Below are positions 1 to 8,393 of a DNA stretch of 64,000 bases, piece by piece. Under the pieces are notes generated by a model. The model saw only the letters and a program-made list of their open reading frames with translations. It was not told where the DNA came from and made no database searches. Source of the DNA: an uncultured Coprococcus sp. GTDB lineage: Bacteria > Bacillota > Clostridia > Lachnospirales > Lachnospiraceae. Location: assembly GCA_934277375.1 (NCBI GenBank), contig CAKQTZ010000001.1, forward strand, positions 248,001-312,000, given 5' to 3'. A program made the translations under genes and the position numbers. Numbering within the stretch: position 1 is the stretch's first letter; the number at the start of each line of letters is the position of its first letter.

Positions 1-158
1 CTGACGTCACAGACATCCCGGATGTGAAACGCGGTGACACTGTAACTCTTCTCGGCGAGGGCGTGTCCATTGAGGACATGGCAAATATGCTTGATACGAA
101 TGTGGATGTGATCGTGTGCAACATATCGGTGAGGGTTCCGAGGGTGTATATCAACTAG
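1..158 (+). CDS. alr: Alanine racemase, C-terminal end (partial)
   Basis: The window opens inside a plus-strand gene; reading from base 3 gives 51 codons to a TAG at 156-158. The visible residues include RGDTVTLLG, a region like 'SIEDMANML', and the ending RVPRVYIN. This matches the C-terminal beta-barrel domain of alanine racemases, where RVPR(V/I)Y near the end is highly conserved. The family converts L- to D-alanine with PLP for peptidoglycan synthesis. The catalytic Lys and Tyr domains lie outside the window. It is convergent with the minus-strand block that follows. Assignment rests on a short tail only; a serine/alanine racemase relative (VanT type) would look the same here. Confidence 0.72.
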   Translation, partial: DVTDIPDVKRGDTVTLLGEGVSIEDMANMLDTNVDVIVCNISVRVPRVYIN

Positions 159-241
159 TCCTTTGTTGTACAAATATAATCAGACAATCGTTATATACCT
201 GCGCAACGTTTCCAAATCCAGTACCGATGCACAATCGTAGA

Positions 242-290
242 AAAAGACTGGAAAATTGAACTTTTGCATACGTCAATTTACCAGTCTTTT
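242..290. terminator. Bidirectional Rho-independent terminator
   Basis: Arms AAAAGACTGG (242-251) and CCAGTCTTTT (281-290) form a perfect 10-bp stem, with an additional AATTGA/TCAATT pairing inside. T-rich runs follow on both strands, so it can end both the plus-strand alr gene and the minus-strand operon that stops at 307. Confidence 0.7.
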
Positions 291-306
291 CTAATCTTTC
301 ATCAAA

Positions 307-459
307 CTATTCATCCTTTGAGCTCGATGTTGAACCCTTATCAATTCTCTTTATTGCGTTTCTTATGATTTCTTTTGCTTTATCCTCATTATTCGTTTCA
401 AGTAGTGCGAGGATACTGTCAAGCAGAATACATAATTCCTGATTTTGCATTTCTTCCAT
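307..459 (-). CDS. Small acidic/helical hypothetical protein (50 aa)
   Basis: A 50-codon ORF starts at ATG 459 and ends at TAG 309-307. It begins MEEMQNQELCILLDSILALL and ends GSTSSSKDE. A purine-rich ribosome site (GGTGGAAAGG) lies directly before the ATG. It is 35 bp downstream of the rsmI stop, same strand, and is followed by a terminator, so it looks like the last gene of the rsmI operon. The sequence is amphipathic and probably all helix. I do not recognise a family. In Bacillus, abrB occupies the comparable place near rsmI, but this protein has no AbrB features. It could also be a non-conserved ORF; comparative data would decide. Confidence 0.5.
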   Translation of the reverse strand: MEEMQNQELCILLDSILALLETNNEDKAKEIIRNAIKRIDKGSTSSSKDE

Positions 460-494
460 CCTTTCCACCGCCTTTCATAATTGATATCATCAAT

Positions 495-1334
495 CTATTT
501 CATCACCGCATTATACACATCCCTCTTAGGGACTCCGCGGTCAACAGCCGCCTGCTTGATTGCATCTTTCTTGGACATGCCCTGGTCAACGTACATCTGG
601 ACGTGCTCCTCCACAGACATAGCCTCGAACGAGCTCTTCTTCTCTTCCTCAAGCTTCTTCACATCAAGCCCTTCTATCACTATGACGAATTCTCCTCTCG
701 GATCTTCCTCCTCGTAGCGGGCTATCGCCTGAGAGAGCATCATAGGCTCTATGGTTTCATGTTTCTTGGTAATCTCCCGGGCAAGTGTTATATGCCTGTC
801 ACCGAGTGTCTCCATGAGTTCCACCAAAGTCTTCTTCAGCTTGTGTGGTGCCTCATACATCACCATGGTCCTCGTCTCGCGCTTCATCTCCTCGAGAACC
901 CTCGCCCTGTCCTTCTTATCATATGGAAGAAACGCCTCAAATGCAAATCTTCTAGTCGAAAGTCCTGAGCTGATAAGCGCAGATATGCATGCGCACGCTC
1001 CCGGCACAGGCGTGACCTCAAGACCTGCGGCAAGAGCCTGTCTCACAAGCTCCTCACCGGGATCAGATATACCCGGAGTTCCCGCATCTGTTATGACTGC
1101 CACGTTCTGTCCCTGCTGCATCTTCTCAACAAGAACCTTTGCCTTGTCGTATTTGTTGTATTCATGATAGCTCGTCATGGAAGTCTTGATCTCGAAATGG
1201 TTGAGCAGCTTGATACTGTTCCTCGTATCCTCCGCCGCTATCACATCCACCTCTTCAAGAACCCTGACAGCCCTGTATGTCATATCCTCAAGATTGCCTA
1301 TAGGTGTTGCCACCAGGTATAACTTTCCTGCCAT
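495..1334 (-). CDS. rsmI: 16S rRNA 2'-O-ribose C1402 methyltransferase RsmI
   Basis: 279 aa, the usual length. RsmI methylates the ribose of C1402 in the decoding centre of 16S rRNA using S-adenosylmethionine. Visible family motifs: LYLVATPIGNLEDM at 5-18, AEDTR at 35-39, ITDAGTPGISDPG at 81-93, PGACACISALISSG around 111-124 and the C-terminal helical segment ending DVYNAVMK. The fold is tetrapyrrole-methylase type. The start is supported by GGAGG seven bases before the ATG. Gene order trmN6-rsmI is conserved with Bacillus yabB-yazA-yabC, minus yazA. The base-N4 methyltransferase for the same nucleotide, RsmH, is encoded 7 kb away in this window. Confidence 0.95.
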   Translation of the reverse strand: MAGKLYLVATPIGNLEDMTYRAVRVLEEVDVIAAEDTRNSIKLLNHFEIKTSMTSYHEYNKYDKAKVLVEKMQQGQNVAVITDAGTPGISDPGEELVRQALAAGLEVTPVPGACACISALISSGLSTRRFAFEAFLPYDKKDRARVLEEMKRETRTMVMYEAPHKLKKTLVELMETLGDRHITLAREITKKHETIEPMMLSQAIARYEEEDPRGEFVIVIEGLDVKKLEEEKKSSFEAMSVEEHVQMYVDQGMSKKDAIKQAAVDRGVPKRDVYNAVMK

Positions 1335-1429
1335 TTATCATCCTCCAAGCTTCTACGATATTCTTCTTATACCACCTTCACTCAGCTCAGCCGAAAACGG
1401 TATTTCCCAGCTTCACAAGCACCTGTTTT

Positions 1430-2344
1430 TTACCTCTTCGCGCCACCTTCATACGTCGCCAGCAGCTGCTCCGTATACACCCCCGGAGTTTTGTAGACTA
1501 TCATAGGCGGATCGATCTTGATCATGGAATTGCCGCCCTTCACAGCCTCCACTATGACCATGTTTGGCTCCTTGTCTATGTATGGATGCACTAGCTGCAT
1601 CCTCTTCGGCTCAAGCTTGTGTTCATGCAGGCATTCAAATATCTCAGCCAGCCTGAACGGCTTGTGTATCATATAGAAGCTTCCACCAGGTTTAAGTGCA
1701 TACTCTGCCGCTGCGATCACCTGATCCAGCGTCACATGAACCTCGTGCCTCGCTATGTTCTTCGGGGCATCCGGATTCTCCAGTCCGTGACTTCCCTTTA
1801 TGTACGGAGGGTTCGATGTCACTATGTCAAAAGAGGCCTTCTTGTAGTTACAAGAGACCTCCTTTATATCTCCGTTATCTATTCTAACCAATCCATCAAG
1901 TCCGTTGAGGCTCACACTTCTTGCCGCCATGTCAGCACATGCGGGCTGGAGCTCTATGCCTATAAAACGCGCACCAACCATAGACTTGGCAGCCGCTGGC
2001 GCACGTTCTATTTCCGGATGATCCGTAGCTATCTTGCGGTCAATAGCATCCAGAACAGCCAATCTCTCCTTTCGGGTAAGAGCGCCTTCTCCATACTCCT
2101 TTGCAGCAAGAAGTATAGGTATGATCCCGGTTCCCGTTCCGAGATCCAGATATCTGCCCCTGCGCTTAAATCTCACATAATTTGCCAGCAATACAGCATC
2201 CATACCAAAACAGAACATTCCGCTGTTCTGTATGATCTGATAGCCCTTGCACTGCAGATCGTCTATGCGCTCACATGACTTAATCTCCACCACAGAGCTG
2301 CCAACCACCCCAGACTGAATCTGTGCCTTCTGGCTCTCTATCAT
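1430..2344 (-). CDS. trmN6: tRNA1(Val) (adenine-37-N6)-methyltransferase-like protein
   Basis: 304 aa from the ATG at 2344. SAM-binding motif LDLGTGTGIIP at about 66-76 and the adenine-N6 signature NPPY (SNPPYIKG, about residue 178) identify a class I N6-adenine methyltransferase of the TrmN6/YabB family, which acts on A37 of tRNA. The reading frame is open further upstream to 2425, but that would overlap ricT by 68 bases. The ATG at 2344 has GGAAGGT just before it and lies 13 bp after the ricT stop, so I chose it. It sits between ricT and rsmI as in Bacillus. Exact tRNA target is inferred from family and position. Confidence 0.85.
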   Translation of the reverse strand: MIESQKAQIQSGVVGSSVVEIKSCERIDDLQCKGYQIIQNSGMFCFGMDAVLLANYVRFKRRGRYLDLGTGTGIIPILLAAKEYGEGALTRKERLAVLDAIDRKIATDHPEIERAPAAAKSMVGARFIGIELQPACADMAARSVSLNGLDGLVRIDNGDIKEVSCNYKKASFDIVTSNPPYIKGSHGLENPDAPKNIARHEVHVTLDQVIAAAEYALKPGGSFYMIHKPFRLAEIFECLHEHKLEPKRMQLVHPYIDKEPNMVIVEAVKGGNSMIKIDPPMIVYKTPGVYTEQLLATYEGGAKR

Positions 2345-2357
2345 TTTACCTTCCGGT

Positions 2358-3266
2358 CTAATCGTCAAATTTAGACTTTCCACCCTTGTCCTCCAATGCC
2401 TCAAGCGCCTTGTACTCCTCAGCACTGAGTCTCTCTGAATTCCTCTTTCTCTTAGGCTTAAACTTAAGTTCAGCCACTGGATACTCCATGACTTCCTTGT
2501 TGTCTTCCTTGTCGGTCACAACTATCTTCACCTTCTGACGAAGAACATTCACCGACATAACCTCACCCTTGTTGCCATCTATGGTTCTGACAAAATCTCC
2601 CACATTCGGAAGCTTCTCGTTCAGATACTCGTAAGTATCCTGCTCATGCTTCAGACAACACATAAGCCTTCCACACACACCGGATATCTTAGTAGGATTC
2701 AGTGACAGGTTCTGCTCCTTTGCCATCTTGATCGACACAGGAACGAACTCCGACAAATGCTTGTTACAGCAGAGCTCCCGTCCACATATACCGATTCCGC
2801 CCACCATCTTGGTCTCATCGCGGACACCAATCTGTCTAAGCTCTATTCTTGTCTTGAACACCGACGCAAGATCCTTTACCAACTCACGAAAGTCAATTCG
2901 TCTGTCAGCTGTAAAGTAAAACAGCACCTTGTTATTGTCAAATGTATACTCAGCCTCGATAAGCTTCATATCCAGTTTATGCTTTGCGATCTTCTCAAGG
3001 CATATGTCAAATGCTCTCTTGCTCTTCTTCTTGTTATCCTCGTACCTTCTGGTGTCATCATCTGTGGCAATTCTTATGATCGGCTTGAGCGATGCCGTGA
3101 TCTTGCCATCTTCAACCTCTCGTCTTCCCAGAACCACCTTGCCGTATTCCACGCCTCTTGCAGTCTCAACAATGACGAAATTGCCTGTCTCCGCCTCAAA
3201 GTTCTGCGGATCAAAATAATATATCTTGCCGTTTGGTCTAAAACGAACTCCTATAATTTCTTTCAT
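2358..3266 (-). CDS. ricT: PSP1-domain protein RicT (YaaT)
   Basis: 302 aa. RicT is part of the Y-complex (RicA/RicF/RicT) that in Bacillus promotes RNase Y-dependent mRNA maturation and affects sporulation phosphorelay. The PSP1 domain lies in the middle/C-terminal part. Two Cys clusters are clear: CGRELCC (Cys161, 166, 167) and CGRLMCC (Cys198, 203, 204), which in the Bacillus complex contribute to iron-sulfur cluster binding. The start codon overlaps the holB stop as TAATG, so the two are translationally coupled. No RicA (YmcA) or RicF (YlbF) gene lies in this window. The C-terminal tail is Lys/Arg/Glu rich. Confidence 0.9.
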   Translation of the reverse strand: MKEIIGVRFRPNGKIYYFDPQNFEAETGNFVIVETARGVEYGKVVLGRREVEDGKITASLKPIIRIATDDDTRRYEDNKKKSKRAFDICLEKIAKHKLDMKLIEAEYTFDNNKVLFYFTADRRIDFRELVKDLASVFKTRIELRQIGVRDETKMVGGIGICGRELCCNKHLSEFVPVSIKMAKEQNLSLNPTKISGVCGRLMCCLKHEQDTYEYLNEKLPNVGDFVRTIDGNKGEVMSVNVLRQKVKIVVTDKEDNKEVMEYPVAELKFKPKRKRNSERLSAEEYKALEALEDKGGKSKFDD

Positions 3267-4258
3267 TAACTATTCTCCTTCATGGTTAGGAGCATAAGCT
3301 CCATGACAATGTCAAAGCTGACATTCGCCTCAAGTCTAACCTTGGCCTTATCCATAGACTTGAGTACCTTTTCTATACCCTCATAACTGATGTGGGATGA
3401 TTGCTTTCTTATATCAGAATAATATTCCTTGAACATCAGCCTGCCCGGGTTATTGGACACCTTGAGCATAAGAATGTCCCTGTACCACATCATCATCAGA
3501 TCAATGTAGTCACTTATCTTGAGCTTATACAGCTCCATATTCTTGATGGCAAATGTCATATCGTCCACCGACATATCTCTTATATGCCTCATAAACTTCA
3601 CAACATTTTCCTTGATCTCCTTGTACTCATCACTTGTAGCAAGCCTGATGGCCTTTCCCAGATTACCCTGGGCAAAATCCATACAGAAATCCGCCTTCTG
3701 CTTGTCCAGCTTCAGCTCATTCATGAGATAATCAAGTATATCATGCTCCCTCACCGGCTTCACGTTCAGCACTATACATCTGGACTGTATAGTTGGAAGC
3801 ATCTTATCAAGATTATTGGTAAGCAGAATGATGATGGCATAGGATGGCGCCTCCTCGATGGTCTTTAAAAGTGCATTCTGTGCATTCACATTCAGAAGCT
3901 GTGCATCCTCTATCACATATATCTTATATCTGCTGCTATAAGGCTTGATATCAATATCAGAATTTACCTGATCTCGTATCTCTTCAACCGAGATAACATT
4001 TGGCTTGTCATGGGTAACCCACACAATATCAGGCTGGTTTCCCGTCTCACATTGAAGACATGACTTACAATGATTACATGGATCTGCCTTTCCCTCCTCA
4101 CACTGAAGAGTCTTGACAAGCGCCTTGGTGAGGGTCTTTTTACCGCTTCCTGTCTCGCCATTGATGATATAGCCCTGGGATATCTTGCCCAGTTCGATGC
4201 TGCTCTTGAAGTGGCGTATTATATCCTCATGTCCGATTATGTCTGTGAAATCTATCAT
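3266..4258 (-). CDS. holB: DNA polymerase III delta-prime subunit
   Basis: 330 aa from the ATG at 4258. Delta-prime is part of the clamp loader. The P-loop GETGSGKKT (34-42), the zinc-binding cysteines C53 and CNHCKSC (61-67), and the downstream SRC-type motif (LPTIQSRC) are visible, as expected for the AAA+ fold. The frame is open to 4330 but AAGGGGG lies about ten bases before the ATG at 4258, and the resulting N-terminus MIDFTDIIGHEDIIRHF matches the family. It lies between tmk and ricT; the usual intervening yaaQ/yaaR genes of Bacillus are absent. Confidence 0.92.
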   Translation of the reverse strand: MIDFTDIIGHEDIIRHFKSSIELGKISQGYIINGETGSGKKTLTKALVKTLQCEEGKADPCNHCKSCLQCETGNQPDIVWVTHDKPNVISVEEIRDQVNSDIDIKPYSSRYKIYVIEDAQLLNVNAQNALLKTIEEAPSYAIIILLTNNLDKMLPTIQSRCIVLNVKPVREHDILDYLMNELKLDKQKADFCMDFAQGNLGKAIRLATSDEYKEIKENVVKFMRHIRDMSVDDMTFAIKNMELYKLKISDYIDLMMMWYRDILMLKVSNNPGRLMFKEYYSDIRKQSSHISYEGIEKVLKSMDKAKVRLEANVSFDIVMELMLLTMKENS

Positions 4259-4340
4259 ATATACCAACCCCCTTACAAATGATTCCGTATGCCAGATCCA
4301 CTGCTGTTTTACTCCACTGACCTTCTCCAATCAGTATATA

Positions 4341-4967
4341 TCACAACAGATTAAGTTTTTTCTCTACATACCCTACTATTATACCATGAATCTCATCTAT
4401 AGGTAAAGTAGCGTCTATCTTCACAATCCTCTCAGGGTGCATATCCGCAAGCATGCGGTAGCCATCCACAACCTTCTGATGAAATTCCAGCTTTTCATTC
4501 TCCATTCTGTCAAGTTCAGCCTGGTTCTTCTTTCTGGATATTCCCTCCTGGGCATCAAGATCCATGAGAAATGTCATATCAGGCATGATACCCTGAAGTG
4601 CAAATTCATTTACCTTGTACACAGTGTCAACTCCGAGTCCTCTTCCGATTCCCTGATACACAGCAGACGAATCCACAAATCTGTCCGCGATCACCGCCTG
4701 GCCGGCATCCAGCGCTGGCTTTATATTCTCCTTCACAAGCTGCGCTCTCGCCGATGCGTACAGAAGCAGCTCTGTCATATAGCCCATCTCAGTGAAATTC
4801 TTGTTCAGGATAACCTCGCGGATCGCCTCGCTTATGGGATTGCCACCCGGATCCCTGGTAATCAGGACATCGTAGCCCTTGTTCTCCAGATACTCCTTGA
4901 GGAGCTCCCTCTGTGTGGTTTTGCCCGCGCCGTCCGGGCCCTCTATCGTTATAAATATTCCTCTCAT
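4341..4967 (-). CDS. tmk: Thymidylate kinase
   Basis: 208 aa, standard length. It phosphorylates dTMP to dTDP for DNA synthesis. P-loop GPDGAGKTT (10-18), the TRDPGG motif (about 37-42) and the DRFVDSSAVYQG motif with the LID region rich in Lys/Arg are all present. AGGGTTAGGAT before the ATG acts as ribosome site. It is 82 bp upstream of holB and about 100 bp downstream of the PLP decarboxylase, the same order as yaaO-tmk-holB in Bacillus, so one operon is likely. Confidence 0.95.
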   Translation of the reverse strand: MRGIFITIEGPDGAGKTTQRELLKEYLENKGYDVLITRDPGGNPISEAIREVILNKNFTEMGYMTELLLYASARAQLVKENIKPALDAGQAVIADRFVDSSAVYQGIGRGLGVDTVYKVNEFALQGIMPDMTFLMDLDAQEGISRKKNQAELDRMENEKLEFHQKVVDGYRMLADMHPERIVKIDATLPIDEIHGIIVGYVEKKLNLL

Positions 4968-5061
4968 ATCCTAACCCTGCCATGAGCATTTCCTGCACAT
5001 GTACACCTTTCATATTTATGTTATAATTCTTCTCAAACCTTCCAGATCATAATGCTACATA

Positions 5062-6720
5062 TCATTCTACGCACAGAACTTTGATATGACCGCCATCTAC
5101 GCCAGCCACATTAAGTCCGCTGTCTATCATGGACCTTATTCCGTCCACAGCCTGCAGGTCAACGATCTCGCCCGGTGCCAGCACCGGTATTCCCGGCGGA
5201 TATGCATATACAAACGCGCCAGACACCTTTCCTACCGCATTTTCCAGCTCCACGCTTTTCACCGGCTGATCCCATGCAGTCCCAGGCGCCATGGCCGATC
5301 TTCTACCGGATATGATATCCAGTTCCTGCCGCTTTGATTTATCCGGCTCATAGCTGAGACCCCTGTCGATCTCCTCCACCGCCTTAAATAGTATATCATA
5401 ACTTTCATCGCTGTCCACCACAGAAGATATACATATAACATAGCTCACCGATGCCATCTCAACAATCAGCCCATAGTCGTCTGCAAGCATGTCCGCAAGC
5501 ATGGTTCCTGTAAATATCCTGCCATCAGAAGTCCGGGTTCCATACGGTATAACGAACACCAGCCTGCCCTCATCATAATCGTATACACCACATGAAGAAC
5601 TGCTATCTGCCTGTTTTCCCCTGTTCACGTCCGGCCTGAACAGTTTTATATTCATAAGCCTTTCACATTTTCCGGCAAATGCCTCAAGCCGCCGTCTATA
5701 TTTCTCAAACTCTTCTTTATTATTTGCGCCAAATGCAACCGCTTTTTCCATGCTCTGCATAAATATATACGAAGGTGAAGACGTCTGGAATATCTGCAGA
5801 TATCTTCTCACCCTCTCATCAAGCTCAGGGTTCATCACATGCAGCAATGAGGTCTGTGTGAGGGCTGGCATGGTCTTGTGAAGACTCTCTATGACGATAT
5901 CAGTGCCCTGCTGCATGGCAGTCTCGTGACCTTCCATGAAATTCAGATGTGCGCCCTGGGCCTCGTCCACGATGAGATATCCCCCATACCTGTGCACTAT
6001 CCCGGCTATTGTCCTTATATCAGATATGACGCCCTCGTACGTCGGGGATGTGATGATCACCGCTCTCGGCTTTCTCCCATCTGCTATTAATTTCTTAAGA
6101 ACAAGCTCCAGCTTAACTGGTGATATGTCCCCCAATATGTCCGTCCTCTCTGACTTTTCACGATCATCCCCATCACCATCGGCATACGTCATTTTCTCCG
6201 CAATCGTGCATGTTTCATTCTGCCCCATGCCGCCAGGCCATTTCATACTGACATAATCCGGCACTATATACTCAGGCTCCAGCTCCAGCATACAGATGGC
6301 ATTATACACAGCCTTGTGACAGTTACGCGCCGCAAGTATCACATCGCCTCTGTGACATGTGGCATGTATGGCTGTCATCAGCCCGGATGTTGAACCATTC
6401 ACCAGCATATATGTCGCATATGTTCCATACACCTTTTTCATCTCCGCCAGGCTGTCAGCTATGAACAGCTCCGGTTCATGCATATCATCAAGATCCTTTG
6501 CCTCTGTGAAATCGTGTGCGTATACTCCGTTCCAGAAGTTTTCAGCAGATTTTGGAATGTTATCAACATTCTGGTGGAGTTGTCCACCTTTTCCATCAGC
6601 TTCCGGACATGAACATTCACCCGTTACGTCCATCGGCCTCCTCTTATGCCCCGGCATGTGCCATGGGTATGTACCCTTCTCTATATATTTTTCAAGTGCT
6701 TCGTTTATATATTCTTTCAC
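5062..6720 (-). CDS. Orn/Lys/Arg decarboxylase-family PLP enzyme (YaaO-like)
   Basis: About 552 aa. Fold-type I PLP enzyme of the Orn/Lys/Arg decarboxylase family: HMPGHKR near the N-terminus, VDEAQGAH with the cofactor-binding Asp, and SLHKT with the Schiff-base Lys at about residue 280. The C-terminal domain carries APGE and a 'YPPGIPVLAPGE' motif typical of the family. The substrate cannot be read from sequence; arginine or lysine are usual. Start choice: an upstream ATG at 6738 exists, but a GTG at 6720 has GGAGA six bases before it and gives VKEYINEALEKY, the expected first helix, so I use GTG. A residue stretch near 185-200 (DGDGDDREKSERT) looks like a family-variable insert. It is next to tmk as in Bacillus. 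Confidence 0.85.
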   Translation of the reverse strand: MKEYINEALEKYIEKGTYPWHMPGHKRRPMDVTGECSCPEADGKGGQLHQNVDNIPKSAENFWNGVYAHDFTEAKDLDDMHEPELFIADSLAEMKKVYGTYATYMLVNGSTSGLMTAIHATCHRGDVILAARNCHKAVYNAICMLELEPEYIVPDYVSMKWPGGMGQNETCTIAEKMTYADGDGDDREKSERTDILGDISPVKLELVLKKLIADGRKPRAVIITSPTYEGVISDIRTIAGIVHRYGGYLIVDEAQGAHLNFMEGHETAMQQGTDIVIESLHKTMPALTQTSLLHVMNPELDERVRRYLQIFQTSSPSYIFMQSMEKAVAFGANNKEEFEKYRRRLEAFAGKCERLMNIKLFRPDVNRGKQADSSSSCGVYDYDEGRLVFVIPYGTRTSDGRIFTGTMLADMLADDYGLIVEMASVSYVICISSVVDSDESYDILFKAVEEIDRGLSYEPDKSKRQELDIISGRRSAMAPGTAWDQPVKSVELENAVGKVSGAFVYAYPPGIPVLAPGEIVDLQAVDGIRSMIDSGLNVAGVDGGHIKVLCVE

Positions 6721-6807
6721 TATTGTTCTCCGTAACATAGATTCTGTTTGATATAATACCACACTTTCATATGTTTGTAACAGCACAGACTTCACCCATA
6801 TTCTACA

Positions 6808-6845
6808 CAAAACAAAAACAGGAGAAGCCAATCCAGCTTCTCCTG
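6808..6845 (-). terminator. Rho-independent terminator of the aldo/keto reductase gene
   Basis: Perfect 10-bp stem CAGGAGAAGC/GCTTCTCCTG (6819-6828 and 6836-6845), 7-nt loop, followed on the minus strand by TGTTTTTGTTTTGT. Confidence 0.9.
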
Positions 6846-6877
6846 AGAGGGTATGAAAAAGTAAGTTATCACTTTGA

Positions 6878-7906
6878 TTATAATCTGCCGAATGCCGTTA
6901 CGGCATCCTCGATCTTCTGTAATTCTTCATCGGTCATGACTGTATGTGCCTGCTTCTGTGCAGCTTTCAGGTTGCTGATGATCTGCTCAGGTTTTGAAGC
7001 ACCGATCAGCACTGTTGTGACCTCAGGCTTATTCAGCAGCCATGCGATGGCAAGCTCCGAGAGCTTCATATCATATCCGGCTGCGATCTCATTTAACTGA
7101 TTGAGGAGAGGTCTCTTCGCAAGCACCTGATCCTCATGAAGGAATCTTCCATCCTTCACAGCCCTGCTGTCTGCCGGCATATCATTCAGATATTTGTCTG
7201 TCAACATCCCCTGTGCCAGTGGCGAGAAGCATATGAGACCCTTGCCAGATGCATATGTCTGCTTCAGAAGTCCGTTCTTCTCGACGGATCTGTCAAGTAT
7301 GCTATATCTGTTCTGATTTATGACAAATGGTACATGGAGCTCGTCCAGTATCCTCTCTGCCTTCGCCATGGTAGGTCCGTCATAGTTGGACAATCCAACG
7401 TAAAGCGCTTTTCCACTCTTCACTATCTGTGCCAGTGCACCCATCGTCTCCTCGAGTGGAGTGTTCGGATCCATTCTGTGATGATAGAATATATCCACAT
7501 ACGGGATTCCCAGTCTTTTCAGGCTCTGGTCCAGACTTGCTATGAGATACTTTCTGCTGCCCCAGTTGCCATAAGGACCCTCCCACATGTCATATCCGGC
7601 CTTAGTGCTTATTATCAGCTCGTCTCTGTATGCACCGAGATCCTCTCTGAGTATCTTTCCAAAATTCTCCTCAGCGCTTCCGTATACAGGGCCATAATTG
7701 TTTGCTATATCGAAATGGGTTATTCCGTTATCAAATGCGGTAAAGCACATCTTCTTCATATTCTCATAGTCATCATTTGTTCCAAAGTTATGCCAGAGTC
7801 CAAGTGCCAGAGGTGGCATCATGAGACCGCTATTGCCACAATGTCTGTAAAATCCTGTCCCCTCAACATTCTTATACCTGTTTTCTGCTGCCTTATAATT
7901 TCCCAT
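6878..7906 (-). CDS. Aldo/keto reductase, YghZ/L-glyceraldehyde 3-phosphate reductase type
   Basis: 342 aa. NADPH-dependent aldo/keto reductase. The catalytic tetrad can be placed at Asp66 and Tyr71 (FDIANNYGP), Lys102 (STKAGYDMW) and His142/143 (YHHRMD). The segment AGYDMWEGPYGNWGSRKYL and the C-terminal VLIGASKPEQI are characteristic of the YghZ (Gpr) group, which detoxifies L-glyceraldehyde 3-phosphate and methylglyoxal; the physiological substrate here is inferred. GAGAGG precedes the ATG by seven bases. Monocistronic: its own terminator follows and a 487-bp gene-free stretch precedes it. Confidence 0.9.
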   Translation of the reverse strand: MGNYKAAENRYKNVEGTGFYRHCGNSGLMMPPLALGLWHNFGTNDDYENMKKMCFTAFDNGITHFDIANNYGPVYGSAEENFGKILREDLGAYRDELIISTKAGYDMWEGPYGNWGSRKYLIASLDQSLKRLGIPYVDIFYHHRMDPNTPLEETMGALAQIVKSGKALYVGLSNYDGPTMAKAERILDELHVPFVINQNRYSILDRSVEKNGLLKQTYASGKGLICFSPLAQGMLTDKYLNDMPADSRAVKDGRFLHEDQVLAKRPLLNQLNEIAAGYDMKLSELAIAWLLNKPEVTTVLIGASKPEQIISNLKAAQKQAHTVMTDEELQKIEDAVTAFGRL

Positions 7907-8393
7907 ATCTATACCTCTCGTAAAAATATTATGTCCATAATATCCGCTCCCCGATCATATAAAACCCGGGAGTTACGCAAAAGAAACCACCCCACTTACA
8001 ATCCATGGACACCGATGGTTTCTTTTTATATATGCAAGTTATCACTACATTTTGAAGTATATCATACCGATCACTTCAAAAAAATATGAATATTTTTGTT
8101 TTATATATGAAAATTTTATTATAATTTCTATAAATGTTCTGTCTAAATTATCCCGGACATTTTTACTATCCTCTGTATGCCTGTTACGCATTTACTGGGA
8201 GCTTATCAACACCGAAAAAGTACCACCCTGATACTCCAGACCCCTTTAAATCCATATTCTTCCAGTACTCTCTTAACCGGAAACAGTCCCAGACCACTGT
8301 CTCCTCTGGATCTGCGATCATCACTTCTTGTAATGATATAATTAACAGAGAATATCGCTTTCCTGTGTCCTTTATGCATATTTATACTATATA
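7907..8393. other. Gene-free 487-bp intergenic region with one stem-loop
   Basis: No convincing gene on either strand. It contains an inverted repeat AAAAGAAACC (7979-7988)/GGTTTCTTTT (8017-8026) followed on the plus strand by TTATAT, which could be a terminator remnant or operator. The AT-rich 8040-8130 part probably holds the 3' end of rsmH transcripts; the aldo/keto reductase promoter should lie just above 7930. An 82-codon minus-strand frame (8206-8454) overlaps rsmH and has no family resemblance. Confidence 0.5.
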
